Shown in pieces: positions 1 to 10,860 of a stretch of 64,000 nt of DNA (positions are counted from its first letter, which is position 1; each line of letters starts with the position of its first letter). Source of the stretch: Merluccius polli. Lineage: Eukaryota; Chordata; Actinopteri; Gadiformes; Merlucciidae. Position numbers and translations under genes: made by a program. The stretch lies in NCBI GenBank assembly GCA_030340625.1, contig JAOPHQ010000920.1, positions 30,001 to 94,000 of the forward strand. The letters run 5' to 3'. The notes under the pieces are model-generated. The model was given only the letters and a program-made list of their open reading frames with translations, made no database searches and was not told the origin of the DNA.

Positions 1-820
1 ATTTCATTCTCGTAATACAAAGCGAATACATTGTTTCCTGGTTTGGTTAGGATCTCAGTGGCTTTTCTCCATATCATTTGTTTTGAGAGGTCCCGTTCAG
101 TTTTATTTAATTCAAAAGTTAGTATGGATTGAATGTTAACAACTTTTGGCCATAGACTTCTGCGCCATTCAATTCCCGCCCTCAATGGGCCAAATTTGGA
201 TACTTTCCGCTGCTGGTTGCAAAACATCTCAAGCGATGGCGGCGCCTGTAACGTGAAATCTACGTCTTCATAGCAGTTGTGTGAAAACCAATGGGTGACG
301 TTACAAACACCATATTTGCCATATTTGTTACAGTCTATGGTGAAATTGTCGTGTCTGATTTTGTGCTGCTTTAATCTTTGCATATTACCAGTGTTGAAAC
401 TTTCCGAACACAAATATTGAAGCAATACATCTCTGTGATAACACAATGGCCGCGTCATGAACTTAATCACAGCTCAACTTCAGTAGAAAAAAAAAAAAAG
501 CCACTATCTTAGCATCTACTACTATCTTCCATGGCCATTAAGGTTAGCCATTAAAAGCATTTGCTCCATTTCCCTCTCCCTGTCATCTCATCTATCACAT
601 TTTACCTCAGGGTGCGAGATGGATTCACTGTTATATACGCTGGAAAGATAGAGAGACAGAAATACGCTCCCTGCGGGCCGATGACTGGACGCATCATCAT
701 GACCGCTCTGTGAGCTCTTGGACGGACGAAGACGAACGCAACGGGGAGCGAGACGAACCAACGCCTCCCAGCGCAATATGAGAGGCCCTGTATAGGTGGA
801 CGACACACAGAGACACTGAA
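1..820. other. non-coding DNA, left edge
   Basis: No gene is recognised. The stretch is moderately AT-rich with one A-run near 488-500. The only structured part is the MITE-like element listed separately at 150-340. From about 590 the sequence becomes unique and mixed in composition until the CA array begins. The open frames reported on the minus strand here are extensions of the neighbouring CA/TG repeat. Confidence 0.6.
150..340. mobile_element. short inverted-repeat (MITE-like) element
   Basis: The segment starts CCATAGACTT and ends with the near inverse, CAGTCTATGG, giving termini of about 9 bp. The interior carries 'ccaatgggtgacgttac' close to the right end. I recognise a phrase of this kind (a TGACGT motif followed by CAGTCTATGG) from a very common fish interspersed repeat, but this is from memory and the superfamily is not assigned. 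The length of 191 bp fits a non-autonomous DNA element. It has no coding capacity. Confidence 0.45.
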
Positions 821-1210
821 GCACATCCACACACACACAAACACACACACACACACACACACACACGGATGCACACACATTTGTGCGTGCGTGCACACAC
901 ACACGGGCATGGACAAACACCACATGCAGGTACACACATACATGCACACACACATGCACAACCGCACAGACAACACACACACACATACACACACAAACGC
1001 ATGCCTTCAAACACACACATATACACACACACTTGCATGGACAAACATGCATACACACACACACACACGGGCATGGACAAACACCAAATGCAGGTACACA
1101 CACACATACACACACACACACACAACCACACAGATACCACACACACACACACACACACACACAAACGCATGCCTGCAAACACACACACACATGCACAACC
1201 GCACAGATAC

Positions 1211-1244
<34 letters not shown>

Positions 1245-1260
1245 AACAAACGGATGCATT

Positions 1261-1292
<32 letters not shown>

Positions 1293-1314
1293 TACATGCA
1301 CAACCACACAGACA

Positions 1315-1388
<74 letters not shown>

Positions 1389-1432
1389 ACGCATACACAC
1401 ACACACAAATGGATGCATTCACACACACACAA
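821..1432. repeat. compound (CA)n array with higher-order units
   Basis: About 600 bp of CA repeat is interrupted by recurring non-CA words. 'gggcatggacaaacacca' occurs at 905 and 1069 (164 bp apart), and 'caaacgcatgcct' occurs at 994 and 1162 (168 bp apart). 'acaaccrcacaga' recurs several times. The array therefore grew partly by duplication of units of about 165 bp as well as by dinucleotide slippage. All three plus-strand frames stay open only because a two-base repeat contains no stop codon. The resulting His/Thr-rich and Cys/Val-rich frames are not genes. Confidence 0.9.
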
Positions 1433-2703
1433 ACTGTATTAATAAACAACAACAAACCCCCCTACCTTTATAATTGAGGAGGCTTGAGTCCACCGTCCAC
1501 ACTGGGATGCAGGAGCAAGATAATGTGGAAGTGGAAGTGACAGCAACATTTTCAGCAGCACATTTAAACACACTCAGCTCTATTAAAAATGCATCTGAAT
1601 GTGTAGCGATGTTCCCGCTTAACAAAGTTCCCCATCAGGCCATTTAATGAAGGAGACACGTGTACAAATTGCTTTCTATCACCGCCTCCATTCGCCCAAC
1701 TTAACACACACACACACACACACACACACGCGCGCGCACACCTTCGTTACACATTGATAAACGACACACCTAAGAGAGCTGATCCGGGGGAAACAAAACA
1801 CAAAGACCACAAACAACTCACAGATGGATAAATACATAAGTGCGAACGCCGATTGTGCGTCTAATTAAAATGCAAAATAGCGAAATTGCTCTGTTCAACG
1901 CTTCTTTGTTCTATAATTAAAACTACACACGTCTCATCAAGGCTGGTTAGTCACGGCGACCCCGGGGTTCAAACCTCCAAAAACAACTCAGACGGCGTAT
2001 ATTCATCGCCGCCGCGCGGCTCGGGGGCCTCCCGCGCGGCGGGACGTGCGTGGAGGGTCAGCGGTTAGTCGGTATTGTGGGTATAAAGCGACGAAGCCGC
2101 GCCTGGGGGGGACAAACAGAGGGGCCCCCGCCTCGATCTTGTAGCTGGAGCGGCGGCGGCCCCCAACCGACCGCAACAGGGGACCGTAACGGTGGAACGG
2201 CGCCAGGGTCCGTCTGGCTGGAATAGGCCGAGTCTCAACCCCCCCCCCCCCCCCCCCCTAATGAACTGAACGCTGCCCTGTGTCAATTCCAGTGATTTCC
2301 TTCAGTCTGTTTGAGGAGGGGGGGGTTTGGCTCCTGGCTGCGTAACGCCATCAGACGCCGATGACCGCATAGCTTCACCCGCGCGGTACAGTGCAGCGTT
2401 ATGGCCTTGCCTACATCCACTTCTCCCCCCCCCCCCCCCCGACCCCGGCACTCATTTCTCGTTCCTGGACGTCATGCAAATGTCTAAAGTAGGGTGTCAA
2501 GTGAAGTGTCGGTTGTATTTGTAATGCCCTTAATCACCGTAACAGTTTTCAAAAGGCCTCACAGGCCATATTTAACGGCGCCCCTCCCTAACCCTCGCCC
2601 TCCGAAGAGCAGTAACACCCATTATCAAGGAAGACACCCTTGAGAAGGACCACATCCCTCCTTGGGTGCCATAATGGACATGCATAATGGTGGCATTAGC
2701 ATT

Positions 2704-2704
<1 letters not shown>
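1433..2704. other. non-coding DNA with GC-rich patch
   Basis: No gene is recognised. A (CA)n tract running into CGCGCG lies at 1704-1740. A CpG-rich patch spans about 1990-2190, followed by a run of C at about 2239-2258, a G-run near 2316 and another C-run near 2427-2441. The region 2540-2700 looks unique. A (GT)n tract starts at 2705. Confidence 0.6.
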
Positions 2705-2734
<30 letters not shown>

Positions 2735-2908
2735 CATACCGGTCAACCCTCCTGTTTTTTATTCAGGATTCTCCGGTATTTTACCCTTCCTCCAGTTTAA
2801 ATAGTTCACCGTAAATCTCCCCCAATTTTAAATTTTTCTTATGAAAGGTTTATAAGAACATGAACCATTTAATAACCATTTAATAACCATTTAATAACCA
2901 TTTAATAA
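2735..2908. repeat. interspersed-repeat fragment plus 11-bp tandem repeat
   Basis: After the (GT)n at 2705-2734 comes 'ataccggtcaaccctcctg', a phrase I associate with a widespread fish non-autonomous DNA element (recalled, not searched). It runs on for about 120 bp with 'ctccggtattttacccttcc'. It is followed by four exact copies of the 11-mer ccatttaataa at 2865, 2876, 2887 and 2898. Confidence 0.45.
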
Positions 2909-3135
2909 CCGCCCAATTGTGTGTGTCACTGACTTAACGTAGGAAACTAGTGAACCCGATTTTTTTTGCACTGATATTTCAAAGCGAGTGGTGATGTTAG
3001 GATTAACTGTACTGTGTGTACCCTTGTCTAAATGTAAAGGGGTGTGTGGACAGTGGGGTAGCGGCGGCGGGACGTCCCGGCGGCGGGGCGCCGGAAAATG
3101 TCTCTTATTTTCAAATCCCAATGTTGACAGCTATG

Positions 3136-3172
<37 letters not shown>

Positions 3173-3365
3173 TGTGTTGTTCGTGACAGGGGGAAGAGGC
3201 AGGAGGCTGTGTGTGTGTGTGTTCTTCCGCTCTGTGGGGCGCTGTTCACCAAGACACATCGCATCAGATGGACACAGCAGCAGCAGAGTCACTGAGTGTA
3301 ACGCGGGAAGCAGCGAGCCGTGGCGAGGCGGCGACAGCGACGCGGAGCGCAGCGCAGACGACATA
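2909..3365. other. non-coding DNA with (GT)n
   Basis: No gene is recognised. It carries a (GT)n tract at about 3138-3171, a shorter one near 3209-3221, and a CpG-rich patch at 3056-3095. Open frames on both strands here are driven by the GT repeat. Confidence 0.55.
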
Positions 3366-3765
3366 AGGTGACCGGATTTCTGAAAATGGAAAAACGGGGA
3401 CATTTGTAGTCGCGGCGGTCCATATGTATCGACAAAACATCTGATGTTTGATTTGATACTTGATTTGACGTACTTTATTAATCGTTCATCCTCGAAAAAT
3501 GCATCCTCTGCATTTAACCCATCCTATGCTAGGAGCTAGGAGCTAGGAGCTAGGAGCCGGGAACCGACTCAAGTTCGCGTCTCAGCCTATCAGAAAGACA
3601 CGAGACTAATTACCAACCGTCTCAAAATGAATATTCATCAGCAGGCTACAACCTTGGCCATTTAAAAATCTATTCATATATTTTTCAATTCCTATTTCTT
3701 AAAAACCGGGGACATTTCCGGGGACAGGCCGCCAGAAACTGGGGGACGTCCGGTCGCTCCAACAG
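3366..3765. mobile_element. possible MITE, 'ggtgaccgga' type
   Basis: The left end reads 'aggtgaccggatttctgaaa' and soon 'acggggacattt'. The right end carries 'ccggggacatttccgg' and closes 'gacgtccggtcgctcc', so the ends share an inverted GACCGGA core. Fish genomes have abundant elements with GTGACCGG-like ends and GGGGACA interiors, but the termini here are degraded and no target duplication is evident. Inside it lies a 7-bp tandem repeat (aggagct, four copies, 3531-3557). There is no coding capacity. Confidence 0.35.
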
Positions 3766-4217
3766 GACCACCATCTTTTATTCTGGCCAAGGGGAACTAG
3801 ACCATGTGTGTATTTGTTTTTTGGGTTGTGATATATTGCAGAACAATGTTGGTTCTGATGACCAACATTGTCTATTTATTTATTTATTTTCTGTTTTTGC
3901 ATTTAAACAACCGCAGATGAATCATGTGTGGTCTCCCAACAACGCAGCTTCAGACAGACGGTATGGGGAGTAGGGAGAATATAAGTCTGTGTTTCGGGAG
4001 TCTGCTGTCTTCTCATATCAGCGATGCAGAGCAGTAACTAAATTAGCTGCCGGCTGAACCGGAGAATGTCAAGTCTGAGTCACTCAAATGGATTCTGTGA
4101 CCACTTTGTTGTAATTGAGCATATTATGAAGACATCTTTTCTATATGTATACTACCAGGAACAAAATGACAACCAGCCTCTACAGAGATTGTCCTAAACT
4201 GTCACCCGGCCTTATTA
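3766..4217. other. non-coding DNA
   Basis: No gene, RNA gene or repeat is recognised in this stretch of ordinary mixed-composition sequence. It includes a short (TTTA)n near 3874-3888. Confidence 0.55.
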
Positions 4218-4716
4218 TTTACCCTCCTGTTATCTTCAAATGTACTTCAAAAGGTTTTTCATCCTTGGGGTCAATTTGACTCCAATTTGACTCCATGTTT
4301 CTTTGCAGACTACCTAAATAGTCCTTTAAATACAATACCCCCCCCCACTATACATCCACAATATATATTACGCGACAATGCAACAAATAAATTGCAAGTG
4401 CGTCACATTAAGGTTAGGTTAGGGCCGTACATAACATTGCATGTTGATAGTGACCTCAACATCATCCAAAACAACCAAAACAAATGTGTGTAAAATAAAA
4501 TGTTAATATTTCTTATATGTTTGCACAGCTAAACCAGCCTGGGGTGAAATCAAACCCCCAAAAAACAGTGATGCGTGCAAAATGTGCACAGGACATGAAA
4601 ACATATCATCGTGTTCATTTTATGTTTACCCAGTTGTCCCCATTAAATTAGGAAACATCATTAAATATGAAGCAACAACAAAAAATGTTGTCCCCGAAGA
4701 TAATAGGAGGAGTAAA
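4218..4716. mobile_element. piggyBac-like MITE (about 500 bp)
   Basis: The left end is 'tttaccctcctgttatcttc'. The right end is the near inverse, 'gaagataataggaggagtaaa', giving terminal inverted repeats of about 18 bp with one indel and a few changes. The subterminal phrase 'ggggtcaatttgactcc' is typical of the teleost piggyBac MITEs I know, whose ends read TTAACCCTCCTGTTA and which duplicate TTAA. Here the target tetranucleotide has drifted to TTTA/TAAA. There is no open frame long enough for a transposase, so it would have depended on an enzyme supplied in trans. Confidence 0.65.
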
Positions 4717-7700
4717 CCTTCAATTAGTACATCTGTGGTCTGAAACCTTATATGGGCTGCATGCTTTGTTTTCATTGAAGCGCTTGTATTACTTCCATGG
4801 ACGGCTGTTTTAATGAGCAGGCCTGTCTAACGGCAAACAATTGCAAAATAAAGGAATACGCTACGGCGTTCGTTCATGTTCTGCTAAATTAACAGCGTAA
4901 AAAGGAAACCGCGTTGTGTGCGTTGTGTGGCTACAAATCCAACTCTATCCCCTTTTATACAGAGACCCCGCAGTATATAAACGGTAAAGACGATCCGTCG
5001 TTATGCTGACTAAGCCGTTTTTTCACAGGACCAAACAAAGCCGGCATAACGGCGCCCCTGCGCCGGAGGTGTGACATCTTGGCTCTCAGTATAACCATAG
5101 AAACACAAATAAAAAATACAGTGTACCCGGTCGCTCGGTGTGCGAAAAACAGAAACACAGAGACACACGGAAAACACTGAGGCAGCAGAAAAAGGTAAAA
5201 GTGGTTTTGTTTTTACCCAGATTTTTGTGGAGGACTTGTCACTGGGAGGATATCTGCCTGCTGTCAAGCAGTCAACTTTATAACCTTTGATGATAGCACT
5301 TCTGCCGGGAGCTAACAGCAAAAAATATACGACTGGCGGGAGAGTTTCACAGGCGGCATAATGTTTCGGGCCTCACACAGCGGGGCTGCGGATTACGACG
5401 CCGAGCGGGAAAACAAATTCACAGAGGCAAACGCATCTCACACAACACTCCACCGGGAGAAATGCTATTCCTAAATTGCTGACGCTTTTCCCCCGAAGCG
5501 TGACATCCATTTTGAATCTTAGCTAGGTGTGGTGAACTACGGTGGCCCACAGGGGGTAAAGCTCAACTTGGAGCCAACTTCTAATTGGGGAAACCTTCCT
5601 GTTGGCTTTTAATGCGGCGGTGTGATGCCGTCTCCCGCGCCCGCGGCGATGGCCGGCGCAAATTGAGCAAAGCGGGGCCGGCGCTCCTGAACACAAATTT
5701 TCTCCTCGCGTCAATAAATTAACATATAAAACGTGACGGATGACGGACGGGAACCTTCTCGTTTATTTTAACTCAAAATTAATTTCATTTGATTTACGGC
5801 TTTTTATGGACTCTCGCATTCAGGCGGGGGTCTTATTAGCTGTCCTGATTATATTACGCACTGCGTTATGCATCTGCGATAAAGATAAGTAACGGCGGGG
5901 AGGGAAGAGGGCGCCGCCGCGGCAACAAGCAACAGGGGCTCCTTTAGCCGCGTTCGACGTCTCAGACCGCTTTATGCTACAACAAGTGATGGCTGTAATA
6001 AGCCCACACTCATATGCACATTTACACATAATACCTTCCACCAGAGCTTTGTCTGTATTATCTATCTGGCAATGATGGAGGGTGGCAGTAAAAGAAAGGC
6101 AGCGGCGCCGAAGACATGGGGGTGTGTGGACTGATTGCCAAGGCGCTCGCCGCAGAGAGCCGAGGTAATTTCCCCCGCCTCCGCCGCCGTCAGAAGCCGG
6201 CGCCCCGTCGTTTGTCAGACGCCACTTGCGCCGCTGGCAGCTATTGTGCCAACAGCAGTCAATCACGTGGCTCACGGATCCGAGCCGCAGTCAATCGCCC
6301 CTGCTTATGAATCGGAGCGGCAGTCGATCGCTCAGCTTTTCCTCGGGAGTCCTGCAGCACATCTGGCAGCTCCAGCTGGTCAGATGACGACGCGGTGGCG
6401 GCGGCGAGGGAGGGAGGGGGGGAGTCAGGTGGACATCAGTCACCGTCGGAAACCGCCGCCGCCACGCGGGAAGAAAAGGACGACTCTGTTGGGGAGATTC
6501 GTGGGATGAATGGCAAAATATGCAGCGTCACGCACAAAATACAAAATGAAGCACATCTTCAGAAAGGAGAGTGATTTACCTGTTTACCCGCAGTGTCATG
6601 GCTTCGTGGCGCGTGACGTTGAGGTAGATATCCGTGATAATATCATAATATAATATATAGCTAGGAGACGAGCACACCCAACGACAGCCTGCAGACGCTG
6701 ACGAAGTGACGATGAGGCTGAGGTGAGGCGACACACCTACAGACGAGGCGGCGCGCGCCACTTTCCTCAACCTCCCCTCGACCCCGCCGACCCCCAGCAC
6801 CTGTTATCACACCTCTCTATATGCAGTCTGGCCTGCGGGGAGGAGAGCAGGTGGGGGAGGGATGGGGGAGGGAGGGAGGGTTAAATACATACCTGTCACT
6901 CTGCTATCCTAACCGTCCGAAAATGCAATTCCCCAGCCTGGCTTTTGTGTTTTCCATGGAAGCATCTGTTCTGCGTAATACTTGTTACATGCAACACTGG
7001 GAGAGCGATGTATGCGTCACACCGGCGGCGTGGTTTTCGTCGGACATCAGGGGGTGCCAAATTTCCTGCACTCTGGTGAATGTTTATGCACCGATTTGTA
7101 CCTTTTCTGCTTCGATTTATGGTGCAGATGTATTGATTTATGGAAAGTAAAAGACAAAACGCAGGCACCAGGTGACAATTCAGAATATAACGGAGTATAA
7201 TGCAGCAAGGCTCTCAGACTTTCTGTATTGCTTTCAAATATGTTTTCTCCTGTAGATCAACTTTTCTCATTTAATATTAATATTACTACCCTGCTGAGTC
7301 AATGCATATTAAGCGTGATTTACTCTTCTGTCCTCTTTTGTGTGTTTTGCTTGGGGACATAAACCCCCGGACTTCACTCGCTCATATGTGCAGCAAGATT
7401 TCAAGAACCTTTCTGCACATTCAAAGCAGATCACACATTTCTGTGTTTTGGGAGGATTTTTGGGCATCATGTTCATCTCAACTGTGTTATTAAAGCTGAC
7501 AGATATTTAAAAAAAAACACAAATATATTAGAGAATGAGAATAGCTTCTTTCATGATTTTATTTTGGGGGGGACGTATCCCCCCCCCCCCCCCCCCCCCC
7601 CCCCGAAATGTAGGCCGATGCATTACACAAAGCAATGTGATTACTGTAAGACATACTTTTGGGTTTCATTGAGAGAATGAATGAATACACTCAATCTAAA

Positions 7701-8154
7701 GTGTACCATCCTCATTTTTACAAGTGAATCTAAATCTCCTTCGACTCGAATAATGTAGAAATCATAATATTGAGTTATTGATTAAGAGCTGTGATAGATC
7801 GGTTACTCGGCCCAAAGTGGGTAAATGTTTGAGCCGCAGGACAGACGAATGGGGAAGTGGGTCTGCATGAACTTCTGAAGGGCCGTTCACTAAGTACTGC
7901 AGTATCTGTGTGTCACACATTGTATTCATAGACGCTGCGGTGTACGAATAACAAAGGGGAACCCATATTTGTACGCGTCCGCCTGCTTAAACGTCCCATG
8001 AATCAAATCCCCGTAACACAGGAGCCCCCCGGTAACCGAACCGCCGCACCCTGAGAATACATTAGCAATCAACAGTTGAAGGGGTGGCTGATGGGAAATA
8101 CCTGTGAGTATAACTGTAATAAAACCTGACTCACTGCTTGCATCACCTCCGGAC
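4717..8154. other. long unique non-coding stretch
   Basis: No gene is recognised in about 3.4 kb. It has few microsatellites, several AT-rich patches with ATTA or TAATTA motifs (for example 5720-5800) and a CpG-rich patch at 6100-6480. Composition and low repeat content resemble conserved non-coding or regulatory DNA, but conservation cannot be judged from one sequence. A G7-ACGTAT-C26 palindrome lies at 7566-7604. The open frames of 60-150 codons have no recognisable domain and no splice support. Confidence 0.5.
7566..7604. repeat. G-run/C-run palindrome
   Basis: Seven G, then ACGTAT, then twenty-six C form a perfect G7/C7 hairpin with a 6-nt loop, followed by an extra C tail. The structure could block polymerases, and its length in an assembly is unreliable. 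Confidence 0.8.
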
Positions 8155-8840
8155 GGTGTGTGTGTGTGTGTGTGTGGGGGGTGACAGTGTGAGGGGTTGC
8201 AGGGTGACAGTGTGAGGGGGTGGGGAGAGAGACAGTGTGAGGGGGTGAGGTGGTGGTGGTGGTGGGGGGGGGTGACAGTGTGAGAGGGTGGAGGGAGGCA
8301 GAGGCAGACGGAGATGGAAAGAGAGAGTGGAAAGGGCAAGCAACATCCACCCCCCCCCCCCCCCCCCCCCTCCAAGAGATTTACTGATGTGTCTTATCTT
8401 TATGTGGTTGAAATGGAAAAGAGAATTGGGCTGTTTACAGCACCATAAACCTTACTTTTAAAACCCAAGGACTTGGCCACCCTGAGAGTGTAGCGGTACT
8501 AAGGCTAACGCCGTCTGTTAAAATCTGATGAAACATTTATCGATTCCTTTTCAGGTCTTGTTTTATTCCTTTCTCCCCCCCCCCCGGCCAGCAGGTGGAT
8601 GAACAGGGGGGGGGGGGGGGGGGGAGTTGGGGAGGAGGGGGGGGGTCATGTGACTGCAGAGCGGAGATACGACGCCGGGGAAAAGGTTCTGCATGCAAAT
8701 GACGCAGGAGACAAACTGAATGAGCGAGAGAGCTGTCGGCTGTCTGACACGCCGCTGCCGCACTCTGGTGTCAGGCGGGGAGGGTTGTTAGACTAGGAAA
8801 TAGCGAGAGAGGGAGGGAGAGAGAGGGGGAGAGGGGGGGG

Positions 8841-8871
<31 letters not shown>

Positions 8872-8970
8872 TATGGATGTAAGGGGGAAACGGGGGGGAA
8901 AGAGAGAGACGGCGGTAAGGAATGTGGGCGTGTGATGGAGAGGAAGGATGGATGGAGGTGAGGAGTGAAG

Positions 8971-9012
<42 letters not shown>

Positions 9013-9016
9013 GAGA

Positions 9017-9051
<35 letters not shown>

Positions 9052-9060
9052 CGATGGAAG
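8155..9060. repeat. cluster of GT, GA, GACA and poly(C/G) simple repeats
   Basis: This is a run of simple repeats: GT at 8155-8175, degenerate GTGAGGGGGTGACA motifs at 8176-8330, C20-class runs at 8349-8370, G-runs at 8606-8647, and GA-rich DNA at 8788-9060 containing a GACA tetranucleotide array at about 8979-9010. Unique spacer occupies about 8376-8570. The Ser/Leu-rich and Arg/Glu-rich open frames here are repeat translations and not genes. Confidence 0.75.
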
Positions 9061-9309
9061 CAAGGACCGGAGGGGAAGGGAGAGCCAGGGTCGTTCATTT
9101 TCATCAGTGCAGAATTAGGTTCACTTCTGCGGACACTTCCTGTCCCTGGGCCCTCTTATAGACCTTCTCATTTTATTACCAGCATGCTCCGTCCCCTCGG
9201 AGAAGTTCTCCTCCGCGTCTAATCCTGGGGAGCGGAGACCCCGGAGGTCCGGGAGAGAATGGGAGGATATGATGGGAGACCATAGAGGCACCCACATGGG
9301 TAGGGGATG

Positions 9310-9322
9310 TGTGTGTGTGTGT

Positions 9323-9374
<52 letters not shown>

Positions 9375-9403
9375 CAGACATACATAGCATCAGAGACAGG
9401 GAA

Positions 9404-9448
<45 letters not shown>

Positions 9449-9474
9449 CAGACATACATAGCATCAGAGACAGG

Positions 9475-9540
<66 letters not shown>

Positions 9541-9562
9541 AAGAGATACAGACATACATAGC

Positions 9563-9600
<38 letters not shown>
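9310..9600. repeat. (GA)n array with a recurring unique core
   Basis: A short GT tract leads into about 280 bp of GA repeat. The core 'gatacagacatacatagcat' followed by 'cagaga' occurs three times, at 9371, 9445 and 9545. The core copies are identical, so the array expanded as units of 74-100 bp. The strand is almost all purine over long parts and is able to form triplex (H-DNA) structures. Confidence 0.85.
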
Positions 9601-9602
<2 letters not shown>

Positions 9603-10229
9603 TTGAGAAAAAAAGTGAGATATTGTGTGTGGTACAAATGTATTATCACATAGTGTGTGTTATCACCTGTGCACAAACCGGTTAGGATGAATAAAAAACG
9701 TTGAGAATAAAAGCCCATGAACACCTATTTCATTATTTAATTTTTTTTTAAAGTATTCCCAATAGCAAGAAAAGGCGAGAAAACTTCGCCGCTCAAGTTT
9801 TTCAGCGCCGACTGGCTCTCTCCCGCTTGAAATGATTGCAAAGGCAACAGCCATGTCAGGAACGGATCCAACCTGCGCAGAACAAAACAATCTTTTAATG
9901 GCCGCAGCACAGTCATAATGGAGCCTCCCCGCAGTGATTGTTTTCCTAAGAGGCATCTCTTAGTCAGTGGGTATGAAATTAAAGCATTAAATCATCTGTT
10001 TTCAATTCGGCGTCGCAAGCCGAGCGCCACCGGCGTCAAAAAATCAAATCAGACGTTCGGAGATTTCTCTTCTACTACTTCTACTCCGACCGTCCGTGTC
10101 TTTTTCCGGGATTATCCACGGCGGCCGTCGCCGAGGCCCGACCCAATTCTCCTGGGGAAGAAGGTTCTCCATCTTCTCCTGGTCAGGAGTAAGGAGAGAG
10201 ACAATTTTTCATTGTAACTGCTCTCTGTC

Positions 10230-10263
<34 letters not shown>

Positions 10264-10748
10264 GTCTGCCCTCTGTGTCAAACTAAATATGGGGTGATAT
10301 GAAGCCGTCGATTTGCCTTCCAAGGAGCGCCGCCGCCATTGTTTGAGGTTTTCTTCCAACCCGCAGCAGAAACGATCCATATTTGGCACGTTGAAGGCGG
10401 GACTTGGCCCCGGCCGCCTCGTTCCAGTCCATGGCCAAAACTAATTTATTGTCAATCCTTAATAACTTTAATGAAATATAACCCCCGTGAAACGCATAAT
10501 ATGAAGGAGAACTATAGCCACGGAGATCCTGACCAAACATTGTATTATCGAGAATGAAATCACCATTTGCTACCCTTACCTTTAAAGAGAGAGAGGCTTT
10601 TGTAAATATTATATTAGATATGTTTAATGATCACAAATGAACATGAGGACTGACAGGACGGCCACCACAAGGTAATTTATCCTCAGTTACAGCTGAGTCA
10701 AGCACTAGCAGATAGGTATTACTATAAAGGTGTACGCCGTTAGAAATA
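9601..10748. other. unique non-coding DNA, CNE-like
   Basis: No gene is recognised. The stretch 9880-10010 and the stretch 10270-10560 are free of simple repeats apart from a (CT)n at about 10222-10263. They are AT-rich with homeodomain-type cores such as ctaattta. They could be conserved enhancers. This is an impression from composition only. Confidence 0.4.
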
Positions 10749-10860
10749 GAAAGAAGAAGAAGAAGAAGAAGAAGAAGAAGAAGAAGAAGAAGAAGAAGAA
10801 GAAGAAGAAGAAGAAGAAGGAGGAGGAGGAGGAGGAGGAGAAGAATACGATAAAAAAGAA
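10749..10860. repeat. (GAA)n/(GGA)n trinucleotide array
   Basis: About 70 bp of AGA/AGAAG repeat passes directly into (GGA)n and back to GAAGAA. It is a pure purine strand that can form triplexes. The reverse-strand Leu-rich or Ser-rich open frames are its translation. Confidence 0.9.

Noticed and set aside
588..1477. Cys/Val-rich and His/Thr-rich open frames of 130-250 codons on both strands
   Set aside because: They are translations of a CA/TG dinucleotide array. The same artefact recurs at 47232-47950, 54219-54554 and 55282-55491.
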